DNA of 53,699 nucleotides. Source: JBBIJR01 sp037445875 (GTDB lineage Bacteria; CLD3; SB21). The DNA is taken from contig JBBIJR010000014.1 of NCBI GenBank assembly GCA_037445875.1, positions 1-53,699 on the forward strand. Reading direction: 5' to 3'. Positions 9,261-18,228 of the stretch are shown in pieces. Both the position numbers and the translations under genes were made by a program. The number at the start of each line of letters is the position of its first letter. Within the stretch, counting starts at the first letter, position 1. The notes under the pieces are model-generated. The model searched no databases and was not told where the DNA came from. It was given only the letters and a program-made list of their open reading frames with translations.

Positions 9261-9959
9261 ATGCGATTGTTGCTGATCAGCAATTCCACGAATTATGGCA
9301 GCGGATACCTTGACCATTGTGCGGACGAAATCAAGGATTTCCTGGGACCGATCGACGCATTGCTTTTTGTGCCGTTCGCTCTCCAGGATTACGACGGCTA
9401 TGCGAATAAGACTCGCGACCGGTATGCAGCGCTTGGGATCCGAGTCGCGTCGATCCATGAGTTCCCCGATCCGGTGTGTGCGGTGAAAACCGCGAAAGCG
9501 GTCCATGTCGGCGGGGGCAATACGTTCCGCCTGCTGAAAAAATTGTTTGAACTGAACCTGGTGGAAGCGATCCGGGAAGGGGTGAGGGCGGGCATGCCGT
9601 ACATCGGCGCCAGCGCGGGGACCAACGTCGCCACCGTGTCGATCCGCACGACCAACGACATGCCGATCGTCTACCCGCCGACGTTCGACGCGCTCGCTTT
9701 CGTCCCGTTCAATATCAACCCCCACTATCTCGACCCCGATCCCGCATCGACGCATCAGGGCGAGACCCGTGAGCAGCGCATCCGGGAATTCCTCGAGGAA
9801 AACGATAAGATTGTGGTCGGGCTCAGGGAAGGTTCGTGGCTGCGGATCGAGAACGGCCAGGTGGCGCTGAAGGGACTCAAGGGCGCGCGCGTTTTTCGGC
9901 GCGGCCGCGAGCCAGAGGAGTACGCGCCGGGTTCGAGTCTGGATTTCCTGCTCAGATAA
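9261..9959 (+). CDS. pepE: Dipeptidase E (alpha-aspartyl dipeptidase, peptidase S51)
   Basis: A 232-residue cytosolic serine peptidase that hydrolyses dipeptides with an N-terminal aspartate. Length is close to E. coli PepE (229). The nucleophile motif GASAGTN puts the catalytic Ser at residue 118 and NPHYLDP puts the His at 155, both aligned with the family triad. VHVGGGNTFRLL is the typical substrate-pocket glycine motif. An in-frame start lies at 9234, but GGGAGA just upstream of ATG 9261 favours the shorter form. It converges on the DUF2752 gene with 8 nt overlap. Confidence 0.94.
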   Translation: MRLLLISNSTNYGSGYLDHCADEIKDFLGPIDALLFVPFALQDYDGYANKTRDRYAALGIRVASIHEFPDPVCAVKTAKAVHVGGGNTFRLLKKLFELNLVEAIREGVRAGMPYIGASAGTNVATVSIRTTNDMPIVYPPTFDALAFVPFNINPHYLDPDPASTHQGETREQRIREFLEENDKIVVGLREGSWLRIENGQVALKGLKGARVFRRGREPEEYAPGSSLDFLLR

Positions 9960-10440
9960 GCGAGCGTACGTAGTCGAAGAGCCGCTGCAAGGGGAGCAGG
10001 GGGGAGAACTCATCAAGGTAGAAGAGCATCCGGACGACACCAAACGTCACGAGCGCGACGAGGAAGACCGATTTCAAGCGTGACCAGACGGTCGGCGAAA
10101 AGAAAGGCATGCTCTTTTTCCAGAGAATCCACACGGCGTCTTTCACCGACACATATCCCCAGAACAGGAACAACACGAGACCGAAGGGGTGCATGCGGAC
10201 CGAATCTTCGAGATGCAGGTGACCCGCGTAGATGAAGCTGCGCGTCAGTCCGCAGCCCGGGCAGGGCAGATTCGTGGCGTTCTTGAAGATGCACACGTCG
10301 AACGGACCTTCCTCGAACGGATCCACGGTCAGACTGATGAAGAGCACAAGGAGGAAGAGGCCGATGAACTTGAGGTTGGAGCGGTCGTCGTCGTTGAGCG
10401 GGGTCACGGGATTCTTTTTCTGTTGGCGAATGCAGTACAT
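9952..10440 (-). CDS. DUF2752 family small membrane protein
   Basis: A 162-residue protein with the DUF2752 signature LPCPGCGLTRSF, in which two cysteines sit between a first transmembrane helix (residues about 24-40) and the later helices (LVLFLFWGYVSVKDAVWIL and VFLVALVTFGVVRMLFYL). The family is widespread in Bacteroidota and Actinobacteriota; function unknown. It has no obvious operon partner: the gene upstream on the other strand is the flippase. Confidence 0.85.
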   Translation of the reverse strand: MYCIRQQKKNPVTPLNDDDRSNLKFIGLFLLVLFISLTVDPFEEGPFDVCIFKNATNLPCPGCGLTRSFIYAGHLHLEDSVRMHPFGLVLFLFWGYVSVKDAVWILWKKSMPFFSPTVWSRLKSVFLVALVTFGVVRMLFYLDEFSPLLPLQRLFDYVRSLI

Positions 10441-10618
10441 ACTAAGATAATGAAGTGAATTCTTGATCGAAAGAGCGATTTTGCAACGTTTGACGGTCCC
10501 GATTCGGCTACAGATCTAACAAGAGGATGCTTGTGAGATAGACCACCCGGTCCGGGAGTTTGTTCTCGCATTGCTTTTAATGCTGTTTTTTTGGTATGTT
10601 GCGCGGACGAGTAGCTGA

Positions 10619-12226
10619 GTGCCTGTGCATTTTCTATATCGCATTTACCATTTCTTTACCGCAACCCCCCGCAAAACGTCGGTCGGTCTTGGCCTGATCA
10701 AGCTCGGCAGGGCGATTTTAGCCTTGTTATCCGTGGCTCTGTCGGCCAAGTACTTCGGTGCATCGCTTGACCGTGATGCCTGGGTGCTGGCAACGACGCT
10801 GGTTCTTATTCTCACACAAGTCATCTTCGGACCCCTCAACGAAATCCTTCGAGCTCGATATGTGCATCTTTGCGAAAAGGAGGGAAAAGAAACGGCCGAC
10901 CGCGCATTGTCTTCCTTGCTTGGATGGGTTATAGGTATATCCTTTCCGGTTGTCCTGTTCGGCGTGTTTTGGCCAGGTGTGCTGAGTCAACTGATGGCTC
11001 CCGGTTTTTCACCGGAAGAACTGGAATACGTGTCGTTGATGGTGGGATGGATCATCCCAACGTTGGTTATGAGTGAACTGGTGTACGTCTGGACGGCCGT
11101 GTTGAACACGTATCGGTCGTTCTTTCTTCCGGACCTGTTAGGGCTGTTGTCGGTTGTTGTAACTCTTGCAGGCTTAATCTCGCTGGCTCCTGTTATGGGT
11201 ATTTTCTCCCTGGTCGTGGGTCTGTACTTCGGGCAAGTCATGCTGATGTTTATTCTTGCGGTGACCTTGCATCGCAGGAGCATCTCGTTGGTTGTGCCGA
11301 GCGTTCCTCGTTGGAGCCACATCAGGCCATTCGCCCTCTATGCATGGCCGTTCTATGTTCCGTATGCTTTCGGGCAGCTGCAACTGACGGTGGAACGTAT
11401 GTTGTGTACCCTCATTGGTGTCGGCAGTGCATCGGTTCTTGATTATGCACGGAAGTTTGTGGACCTTCCAATTTCCGTTGTTACCGGAGTCACCGCCACA
11501 GTCCTGACACCGATACTGGCCTCTCTATACAGCCAGGCGCACAAAGAGGCGTTCCTTGAAGAGACCATGCGGTTCACGAGGCTGGTGGTAATCGGTCTTT
11601 TGCCTCTGACGATCTTGTTTGTTGTCTGTGCGGATGAACTCGTCACGGTCTTACTGTTACGGGGCGCCTTCACGGAGAGCCATTTGTCAACAACCGCCGG
11701 CACGTTGCGGTTTTTCGGTGCCGGTGTGTTGCCGATAGGTTTTTATGTGGTTGCAGGCCAGTCTCTCATTGCACAGGAACGAGTTTTGTTCTACTCCGCG
11801 GTCAGTTCGACGTGTCTGATGATAGGCGTTGGTCTAAGCTTGATTCTGTTCAGGGACTACGGAGTACCTGCGCTGTCTTTTTCGTGGACGCTTGCTCACC
11901 TGATTGCTTCTATCCTTTTGTTTCTGAACCTTCAGAAGACAAGAACCCTTGCGCTGCTTGGCCAGATGGCCCGATTGATGGTAATAGCTCTGATCACTCT
12001 CTTCAGTGGTTTTCTCATGCGTCTCTGGATTATTGCCCTGGTTGGTCGTGGGACGATAGAAAATTTTCTTGTCATAGGCGGGGTCGCGATTGGCTCCTCT
12101 GCTGTAATCCTGGGATGTATGCAGATGTTCAAGATGGACGAGAGAAAAGTGATTTATCGTCTCCTTCTTCTGCGTTTCAACCCGGTCAATCAAGGTGCCA
12201 CCGGGCTGATTGACCGGAACGGATAA
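10619..12226 (+). CDS. MurJ/MviN-like lipid-linked oligosaccharide flippase (MOP superfamily)
   Basis: A 535-residue polytopic inner-membrane protein with about 13-14 hydrophobic segments and the MOP/MVF family pattern: AKYFGASLDRDAWVLA near the N-terminus, a GPLNEILRARYV loop, and VLDYARKFVDLPISVVTGVT in the centre. Flippases of this family move lipid-linked sugars to the outer leaflet. Downstream methyltransferase and glycosyltransferase genes suggest a surface-glycan role rather than the housekeeping lipid II flippase. The start is GTG with only a weak GGACGAG upstream. This stretch appears less GC-rich than its neighbours, which is compatible with horizontal acquisition. Confidence 0.85.
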   Translation: MPVHFLYRIYHFFTATPRKTSVGLGLIKLGRAILALLSVALSAKYFGASLDRDAWVLATTLVLILTQVIFGPLNEILRARYVHLCEKEGKETADRALSSLLGWVIGISFPVVLFGVFWPGVLSQLMAPGFSPEELEYVSLMVGWIIPTLVMSELVYVWTAVLNTYRSFFLPDLLGLLSVVVTLAGLISLAPVMGIFSLVVGLYFGQVMLMFILAVTLHRRSISLVVPSVPRWSHIRPFALYAWPFYVPYAFGQLQLTVERMLCTLIGVGSASVLDYARKFVDLPISVVTGVTATVLTPILASLYSQAHKEAFLEETMRFTRLVVIGLLPLTILFVVCADELVTVLLLRGAFTESHLSTTAGTLRFFGAGVLPIGFYVVAGQSLIAQERVLFYSAVSSTCLMIGVGLSLILFRDYGVPALSFSWTLAHLIASILLFLNLQKTRTLALLGQMARLMVIALITLFSGFLMRLWIIALVGRGTIENFLVIGGVAIGSSAVILGCMQMFKMDERKVIYRLLLLRFNPVNQGATGLIDRNG

Positions 12227-12232
12227 ACGAGT

Positions 12233-13231
12233 ATGGCGAATTCATGTGGAGTTTGCCTGGTGCAACAGCCGGGCCGTGTACATCGGGCTCGTGAGCTGCA
12301 CTCGGGAAGTCGACAGAATTTTAATTACACAGAGTGCAACAAATGCGGTTGTCTTCAACTGATGGATATTCCTTCAGACATGACTTTGTACTATTCGCGA
12401 ACGTACTATGCCTTTGAAGAAGATCCCGTCAGTGCGGAAAGATTCCACTCCTTGTTTCGAAAAACAATAACCTTTCTAGAGCGGTCCCGCAATGCATTCC
12501 TGTTGACCGGTCGTGGTGTGATGGGCCGTGCCTTAAGCATGGTGAAACCCCATTCACCTACCTTCGTTTTGTCGCTTCTGAGGAAGACACGGCTTCAACC
12601 GGACAGCAACATTTTGGACGTGGGTTGTGGGAATGGAAGACTCCTCCACCACATGAAATCACTCGGTTGCGGGAACCTTACAGGTGTCGACCCGTTCCTT
12701 CCCCGTGATATCCGTTTTCAGGACGGGTTTGTGCTACTGAGCCAATCCGTAGGCGATCTTCCCAACGACCCCCCCTTCGATCTCATCATGTTCAACCATT
12801 CGTTCGAGCACGTTTCCGACCCGCACGCGTCCATGAAGGCAGCTGCGCGGTTGCTGGCGGACGAGGGGGTCGTATTCATCCGAACGCCTACCGTGGACTC
12901 GTACGCCTGGCGCCACTATGGCGTCGATTGGGTGCAGCTCGATGCGCCGAGACATTCTTTCATCCATTCGCGAAGGTCGCTGGAGTACCTGGCTGAGGCA
13001 GCGGGACTGGAACTCTACGACGTGATCTATGATTCAACAGAGTTCCAATTCTGGGGCAGTGAACAATACCGCCGAGACATTGCGCTGAATGCGGAGAACT
13101 CCTACGCGGTAAACCCGAGCCGTTCCATCTTTACAAAGGACGATATCCGTTCCTTCCGGCGGCGCGCGCTAGAGCTCAACCGAACAAACGACGGCGACCA
13201 GGCCGCTTTCTACTTACGGAAGAAGCGGTGA
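12233..13231 (+). CDS. Class I SAM-dependent methyltransferase with N-terminal zinc ribbon
   Basis: A 332-residue cytoplasmic methyltransferase. An N-terminal CGVC...CNKCGC pair looks like a zinc ribbon. The SAM-binding motif I is ILDVGCGNGRLL, motif II is around GVDPF, and FNHSFEHVSDP matches the post-motif typical of Methyltransf_23 sugar or lipid methyltransferases. It starts 6 nt after the flippase stop and its stop overlaps the glycosyltransferase start (GTGA), so the three form one unit. Probable role: modification of a glycan or glycolipid precursor. It shares its architecture with the gene at 36600-37415. Confidence 0.88.
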   Translation: MANSCGVCLVQQPGRVHRARELHSGSRQNFNYTECNKCGCLQLMDIPSDMTLYYSRTYYAFEEDPVSAERFHSLFRKTITFLERSRNAFLLTGRGVMGRALSMVKPHSPTFVLSLLRKTRLQPDSNILDVGCGNGRLLHHMKSLGCGNLTGVDPFLPRDIRFQDGFVLLSQSVGDLPNDPPFDLIMFNHSFEHVSDPHASMKAAARLLADEGVVFIRTPTVDSYAWRHYGVDWVQLDAPRHSFIHSRRSLEYLAEAAGLELYDVIYDSTEFQFWGSEQYRRDIALNAENSYAVNPSRSIFTKDDIRSFRRRALELNRTNDGDQAAFYLRKKR

Positions 13232-14424
13232 AGACCCCGACGAAATGGGTTACGCTGTTCTACCGGGCCCGGAACGTCCACCTCATCAAGGACGTAGGCA
13301 TGATCCCGTACTATATCGGGAAGCTCTTTCATGCGGATGCACGACTGGTCACGTACCGCAACGAAGAAACGTACACGCATGGCCCGGATGAGGCGCCCGG
13401 CCTTCGGCTGGAATTCATCGAGGACGCCGGTCGGTTTGATTTCATTGAACGGGCGGTGATTCGTTACCTGTGGCGGGAATCCGCCGGCATCGACGTACTC
13501 CAGCTGTTTCATTTTCGACAGGAGACGATCGTATTCGGTCTGCTGTACAAGTGGCTCAATCCGACCGGTTTTCTGTACGTCAAGCTGGATCTCGACGTGC
13601 ATCAGTTCCGGCGGGAGGGCGGCATCCGTCATTCAGAGAACCCCGTAAAGCATGGGCTGTTCACGCTGCTCGAGCGGCTGTTCCTGCGGCGGGTGGACCT
13701 GCTTTCCGTCGAGACGCAGGAGGGCCTGAGCCTTTTTGTCCGGCGGTACCCCGCGGCGAGCGGCAAGATCGTCTATTTACCCAACGGCATCGACCATCTC
13801 GGAATCGTCAGCCGTTTTCCGCACCTGAGCGCACCGAAGCACAAAGACAACATCATTCTTTCCGTCGGACGCGTGGGCACGGAACAGAAAAACACAGAAA
13901 TGCTGCTGTCGGCCCTGGCCATGGTTCGCCTTAAAGACTGGAAAGCGAGAATCATCGGACCGATTGAACCGGAGTTTCAAAGACGCCTCGACGACTTCTT
14001 CACGAAGCATGCCCACTTGCGGGAGAGTATTCAATGCACGGGAGAAATATCGGACCGGAAGGCACTGCTCGAGTGGTACCAGCGGGCCCGCGTTTTTGCG
14101 ATCGGTTCACGATGGGAGGGCTTTTCGATCGCGATGGTCGAGGCCATCTACTTTGCCAACTATCTCATCAGTACGGACGTCAGCGCCGTCCGAGATATTA
14201 CAGCCGACGGGCAATGGGGACGCATCGTGAAGATCGAAGATACAGAGGAATTGGCTTCGGCGTTGCAGTGGTGCATCGATCACCCGGAAGAAGCGGAACA
14301 CATCGGGCGCGCGGCACGGGCCCATGCGCTTGAACATTTTGTGTGGCACAAGATCATCCCGGATCTCGCCCGCCGCATCCGCCGCGGCAGAGGCCCGGAC
14401 CTTACCCCACGTCCCCCAGACTGA
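13228..14424 (+). CDS. Glycosyltransferase family 4 protein
   Basis: A 398-residue GT-B fold glycosyltransferase. The C-terminal half shows the GT1/GT4 donor-site pattern: ILSVGRVGTEQKNTEMLLSA, then SRWEGFSIAMVEAIYFANYL, where the EGFSIAMVEA glutamates are the expected nucleotide-sugar contacts. The N-terminal acceptor domain contains a YLPNGIDH linker. The GTG start overlaps the methyltransferase stop by 4 nt. The 3' end overlaps the convergent recG by about 23 nt. Cytoplasmic or peripheral membrane; sugar specificity cannot be read from sequence. Confidence 0.93.
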   Translation: MKTPTKWVTLFYRARNVHLIKDVGMIPYYIGKLFHADARLVTYRNEETYTHGPDEAPGLRLEFIEDAGRFDFIERAVIRYLWRESAGIDVLQLFHFRQETIVFGLLYKWLNPTGFLYVKLDLDVHQFRREGGIRHSENPVKHGLFTLLERLFLRRVDLLSVETQEGLSLFVRRYPAASGKIVYLPNGIDHLGIVSRFPHLSAPKHKDNIILSVGRVGTEQKNTEMLLSALAMVRLKDWKARIIGPIEPEFQRRLDDFFTKHAHLRESIQCTGEISDRKALLEWYQRARVFAIGSRWEGFSIAMVEAIYFANYLISTDVSAVRDITADGQWGRIVKIEDTEELASALQWCIDHPEEAEHIGRAARAHALEHFVWHKIIPDLARRIRRGRGPDLTPRPPD

Positions 14425-16516
14425 CCCGGCTGCTGTACTCGGAGGTGAATTTGCGGCGAACGCTTTCGTGTTCCGTTTTGCGTAAATGCGGATCCTGCTC
14501 GACGAGAGTGAAGGCGGCTGTGCGGGCATCGTCCATCAGGGCCCGGTCTTCCACGAGATCGGCGATGCGCAATTCGGGCATGCCCGACTGGCGCGTGCCG
14601 AACAACTCCCCCGGTCCCCGGATCTTCAAGTCCTCCTCCGCAATGCGAAATCCGTCCGTGGTCTCCTCCATGATCTTCAGCCGGTTGTAGGAAGTGTCCC
14701 CTACGAAGTCCTTTCCCATCATCAGAATGCAGTAACTTTGTTCGGCTCCGCGGCCCACGCGCCCCCGCAGTTGATGTAGCTGCGTCAGACCGAAGCGTTC
14801 CGCGTGCTCGACGATCATGATGGTGGCGTTCGGAACGTCCACACCCACCTCGACCACCGTGGTGCTGACGAGAACGTCCAGCTCTCCGTTCTTGAAGCGC
14901 GTCATGACGGATTGCTTCTCCGATCCCTTCATGCGTCCGTGCAGGAGGCCTACCCGGAGATCGGAGAAGACGCCGGAGGCGAGGTGCTCGTATCCCTCCG
15001 TCGCCGCCTTGAGGTCCGTCTTTTCCGATTCGTCGATCAGAGGATACACGAAGTAACACTGGCGGCCTCTGGCGATTTCCTCGCGGCAGAATTCGTACAA
15101 TTTCAGCCGTGCATCGTCCCGCCGTATGGCCGTGCGGACGGCCCGGCGCCCCTGCGGCAATTCCTCGATCACCGAAACGTCGAGGTCGCCGTACAGGGTC
15201 ATGGCGAGCGTTCGCGGAATGGGCGTGGCGGTCATCACCAGCACGTCCGGATAGATGCCCTTGTGCAGCGCCTTCTGGCGAAGCTCGGCCCGCTGCACGA
15301 CACCGAACCGGTGCTGCTCGTCAATCACGATCAGGCCAAGCCGGGCAAACTCCACCTGTTCCTGAAACACCGCGTGCGTACCGACCACAATGTCCGCCTG
15401 GCGTTGACGGATCGCCTCCAACACGGACTCCCGTTCGCGCTTCTTCTGACCTCCTTTAAGCAGTGACACGTTCACGCTCATGCCCCAGAGATAGTTCTGC
15501 AGGTTGAAGTAATGCTGCTCGGCCAAAATCTCCGTCGGAGCCATGAAGGCGGCCTGGTACTCGTTTTCGACCGCAATGAGCATGGCCAGCAGGGCCACGA
15601 CCGTCTTGCCGCTGCCGACGTCGCCCTGCAAGAGTCGGTTCATGGGGTGCGGCGACTTCATGTCCGCCCGGATCTCTTTCAATACCTTCTTCTGGGATTC
15701 GGTCAACTCAAACGGCAGACGGCTGAGCAGTTCTCGCGTTCGATCGCCGACCCTCTCGTAGCTCACCCCCTTTTGCTGAAGGCTGACCTTCTTCTTGCGA
15801 AAGGCCACCATGAGCTGGAGGTAAAAGAGTTCCTCGAATTTCAGGCGTTGACGCGCCTTGTTCAGGCTGTCCGGCGACAAGGGAAAGTGGATCTGGCGGT
15901 ACGTGGCCGGGAGAGAGATGAGACGATGGGAGTCGAGCAGTCCGGAAGGAAGCGTTTCTTTCAACTGTTCCGCCGCATCCAGCGCCGGCTTGATGACTTT
16001 ACGAAATCCGCGGCTGTCGAAGCCCATCCTGCGCAGAAACTCGTTGCCCGGATACACGGGTATGATGCCCCCCGTGTGAAGGAATTCCATGTCTTCCCCT
16101 TCCACGAGACGGTCGAACTCCGGATGCGCGATCTGCAATTCGCGGTTGTACAGATCCGCCCTGCCGTATACGGCCAGCAGTTCACCGGCCTCGAAGGCAT
16201 GCTCGTAGTACCGGGCGCCCTGGAACCAGACGAGGCTCAGCGAGCCGGTGTCGTCGGAAAGTACCAACCGGAAGCGCGAACCGTGTGTGCGCCGGTTCTT
16301 GACCAAACCGAAGTTCTCCACGCGCCCGACGACCGTGGCGGCTTCGTCGTACCGCAGGTCCCTTATCTTGCAGATGTTCGTCCGATCGAGGTATCGCCGG
16401 GGGAAGTAGTTCAACAGGTCGTGGACGGTGTGCACACCCACGTCCTGCAGGGCCGCAGCGCGCTTCGGGCCGATGCCCTTTATGTACTGCACATGGTCGG
16501 TAAGGCGAAGTTCCAT
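14402..16516 (-). CDS. recG: ATP-dependent DNA helicase RecG
   Basis: A 704-residue superfamily 2 helicase that remodels stalled forks and Holliday junctions. An N-terminal wedge/OB domain (residues about 1-220, beginning KGIGPKRAAALQDVGV) precedes the helicase core. The core has Walker A LLQGDVGSGKTVVALL, the DEQH box LIVIDEQHRFGV, motif III TATPIPRT and motif VI QLRGRVGRG. Length is normal for RecG. The start is placed at ATG 16516; the frame stays open upstream, but those codons do not resemble the family. Convergent with the glycosyltransferase. Confidence 0.97.
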   Translation of the reverse strand: MELRLTDHVQYIKGIGPKRAAALQDVGVHTVHDLLNYFPRRYLDRTNICKIRDLRYDEAATVVGRVENFGLVKNRRTHGSRFRLVLSDDTGSLSLVWFQGARYYEHAFEAGELLAVYGRADLYNRELQIAHPEFDRLVEGEDMEFLHTGGIIPVYPGNEFLRRMGFDSRGFRKVIKPALDAAEQLKETLPSGLLDSHRLISLPATYRQIHFPLSPDSLNKARQRLKFEELFYLQLMVAFRKKKVSLQQKGVSYERVGDRTRELLSRLPFELTESQKKVLKEIRADMKSPHPMNRLLQGDVGSGKTVVALLAMLIAVENEYQAAFMAPTEILAEQHYFNLQNYLWGMSVNVSLLKGGQKKRERESVLEAIRQRQADIVVGTHAVFQEQVEFARLGLIVIDEQHRFGVVQRAELRQKALHKGIYPDVLVMTATPIPRTLAMTLYGDLDVSVIEELPQGRRAVRTAIRRDDARLKLYEFCREEIARGRQCYFVYPLIDESEKTDLKAATEGYEHLASGVFSDLRVGLLHGRMKGSEKQSVMTRFKNGELDVLVSTTVVEVGVDVPNATIMIVEHAERFGLTQLHQLRGRVGRGAEQSYCILMMGKDFVGDTSYNRLKIMEETTDGFRIAEEDLKIRGPGELFGTRQSGMPELRIADLVEDRALMDDARTAAFTLVEQDPHLRKTEHESVRRKFTSEYSSRVSLGDVG

Positions 16517-16576
16517 GGCTCCGGTGTCGGTGAATGGAACGAACGCATGTTCGGAAATATTTTTTTCAGTTTCAAA

Positions 16577-16606
16577 TTGATTTGAGCACCCGTTTGGATA
16601 TATATT
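16577..16606 (+). promoter_or_regulatory. Candidate sigma-70-like promoter for the response regulator
   Basis: In the recG/response-regulator divergent gap, TTGATT (16577-16582) is followed at 18 nt by TATATT (16601-16606), or at 16 nt by TATATA (16599-16604). It lies 50-80 nt upstream of the response regulator ATG. Read from sequence only; promoter consensus for this lineage is not established. Confidence 0.38.
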
Positions 16607-16656
16607 GGCACACTTCTCACGGCTTCGGCTCTTTACCCATACCAAAGGCCATCGTC

Positions 16657-17058
16657 ATGACGCACGCGCGCACGTATACGGTCCTTGTGATCGACGACGA
16701 AGACGAGGTGCGCGAAATGATCCGCCGCATTCTGCGGTTCTCCTCCTACAGTGTCATTGAAGCGCGGGACGGCTTCGAGGGCATGAAGATGGCCCTGGAA
16801 CAAAAACCCGATCTGATCACGCTGGATATCATGATGCCGGGCAAGGACGGGTTCAAGCTCTGCGAGGAGCTTAAGAAGAACCAGGCCACGCGGCACATAC
16901 CGGTCGTCGTACTGACCGTGGCCGGCAGCCGGCGCAAAGCGATGAACGTGGGGGCGGATTACTACTTGAACAAACTCTTCTCGATCGACGAATTCACCAA
17001 GGTCATCGATCATCTCGTCAAACGCGGAGGCGTTCAGAACCAACCTGCCGCCGGTTGA
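16657..17058 (+). CDS. Single-domain response regulator (CheY-like receiver)
   Basis: A 133-residue receiver with no output domain. Phosphorylation-site residues are present: acidic pair D13/D14 in LVIDDED, phospho-acceptor D57 in LDIMMPGKDG, T87 and K106. Oddly, the lysine is followed by Leu (LNKLF) instead of the near-invariant proline of the KPF motif, which could change the beta5-alpha5 loop geometry. ATG 16657 is used; an upstream in-frame start lies within the recG 5' region and adds unrelated residues. The cognate kinase is unknown; a histidine kinase at 30784-34005 is not adjacent. Confidence 0.93.
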   Translation: MTHARTYTVLVIDDEDEVREMIRRILRFSSYSVIEARDGFEGMKMALEQKPDLITLDIMMPGKDGFKLCEELKKNQATRHIPVVVLTVAGSRRKAMNVGADYYLNKLFSIDEFTKVIDHLVKRGGVQNQPAAG

Positions 17059-18201
17059 TCAACGCAATCGTTTCACCTTCGATTCTCGCACGATCTTCAC
17101 GTCGTTCTCCCGCACTTCGTAGTTCCGTATTTCCACCGCGTCGTATCGCTCCAGTTCGTCGAACGCGCGATTGGCGTCCGTCGTGTCGCGCCGATTCTTG
17201 ACGAACAGCCTCCTTCCCAGATCGTTGCACAAGAACATCCGCGTTCGGCCTTTTTCGCGAAAGAGTTCGCTGACCGCACGGAATTGCCGGGTGAAATCTC
17301 TACCGAGGGCATCCATGAGGTGAACGTCCGTTCGGCTCAGGACGAGGTACGAGAATTTCAACGACTTCTTGATGAGTCCGATTTCTTCGTCGACGGCTTC
17401 GATGAACTTCGGCCGTTCCCATTCGAGGTCGTGATGGCACCAACCGTCGGCATCGAACAGCGCCGGACAGGACCGGGCCGTGCAGCACGGTGAGAACACG
17501 TACCAGCCTTCGTCCAGCAGGCGGTCCCGAAACTGAAGCAGCCGGCGGGACGTGTCGCGCAGGGCCGGCTCGATCAGGATGACGAAACCGTCTACGGCCA
17601 GTCCCTCGTCGAACAAGCGAGCAAGCGACCGCTCGCCTTCCTCCGCAAGTTCGTTGAGGACATTGCCGGCGACTATGAGATCGTACCGAGCCAGGGATAG
17701 CAGTGGTTCCTCCAGGGCCGCGCAGGCGGTGGAAAGGCGGTGCGGAAACCGGAAGTCGTCGAACATGCGGCGAAGTTCGGCCAGAGCCGGGCCAGAGCGG
17801 TCCACGGCGTGGAAAGAGACGATGTGTCCCGGCCAGGCTTCGTTCATCCAGCAGGCCGTCCCCAGGGTCATGGCGCCCGTGCCCGCGCCAAGGTCCAGCA
17901 CGGAAAGTTCGGTCCTCTCCCGAAAGAAATCTCCGGCGGAGATCTCATTAAGGGGATAAAACACCTTCGGGAGGTTCGTCGCCGTGTAGTACAGCAGATA
18001 GGCCTCCAGCACGGAGGGATCGTCGAAGTACGATCGGGAGAGAGTAGACGAGCGTTTATCGGTCCGGGTCAGGAGGTGCGACAGTTCGGACACACGAGAT
18101 GCGAGCCGACGAAGTTGCGAAAGGCGGGGCTCGGCCAGGTCGAGGTTCAGCCGTCTTTCAAGATACGTTACGAACGCCTCGGGAAGGCGCACACGGATCA
18201 T
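17059..18201 (-). CDS. Rsm22-type (METTL17-like) small ribosomal subunit methyltransferase-fold protein
   Basis: A 380-residue protein with a SAM-binding fold (LSVLDLGAGTGAMTLG) and a cysteine-rich segment SPCCTARSCPALF...WCHHD. The latter resembles the Rsm22 signature in which cysteines bind an iron-sulfur cluster in mitochondrial METTL17. The family associates with the small ribosomal subunit; whether bacterial members methylate rRNA is unclear. Its stop is immediately adjacent to the stop of the convergent response regulator, with no spacer. The upstream radical SAM gene lies 27 nt away on the same strand, so they may share a transcript. Confidence 0.85.
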   Translation of the reverse strand: MIRVRLPEAFVTYLERRLNLDLAEPRLSQLRRLASRVSELSHLLTRTDKRSSTLSRSYFDDPSVLEAYLLYYTATNLPKVFYPLNEISAGDFFRERTELSVLDLGAGTGAMTLGTACWMNEAWPGHIVSFHAVDRSGPALAELRRMFDDFRFPHRLSTACAALEEPLLSLARYDLIVAGNVLNELAEEGERSLARLFDEGLAVDGFVILIEPALRDTSRRLLQFRDRLLDEGWYVFSPCCTARSCPALFDADGWCHHDLEWERPKFIEAVDEEIGLIKKSLKFSYLVLSRTDVHLMDALGRDFTRQFRAVSELFREKGRTRMFLCNDLGRRLFVKNRRDTTDANRAFDELERYDAVEIRNYEVRENDVKIVRESKVKRLR

Positions 18202-18228
18202 CGGAGCGTTCTTCGCAATCCTCCACGG

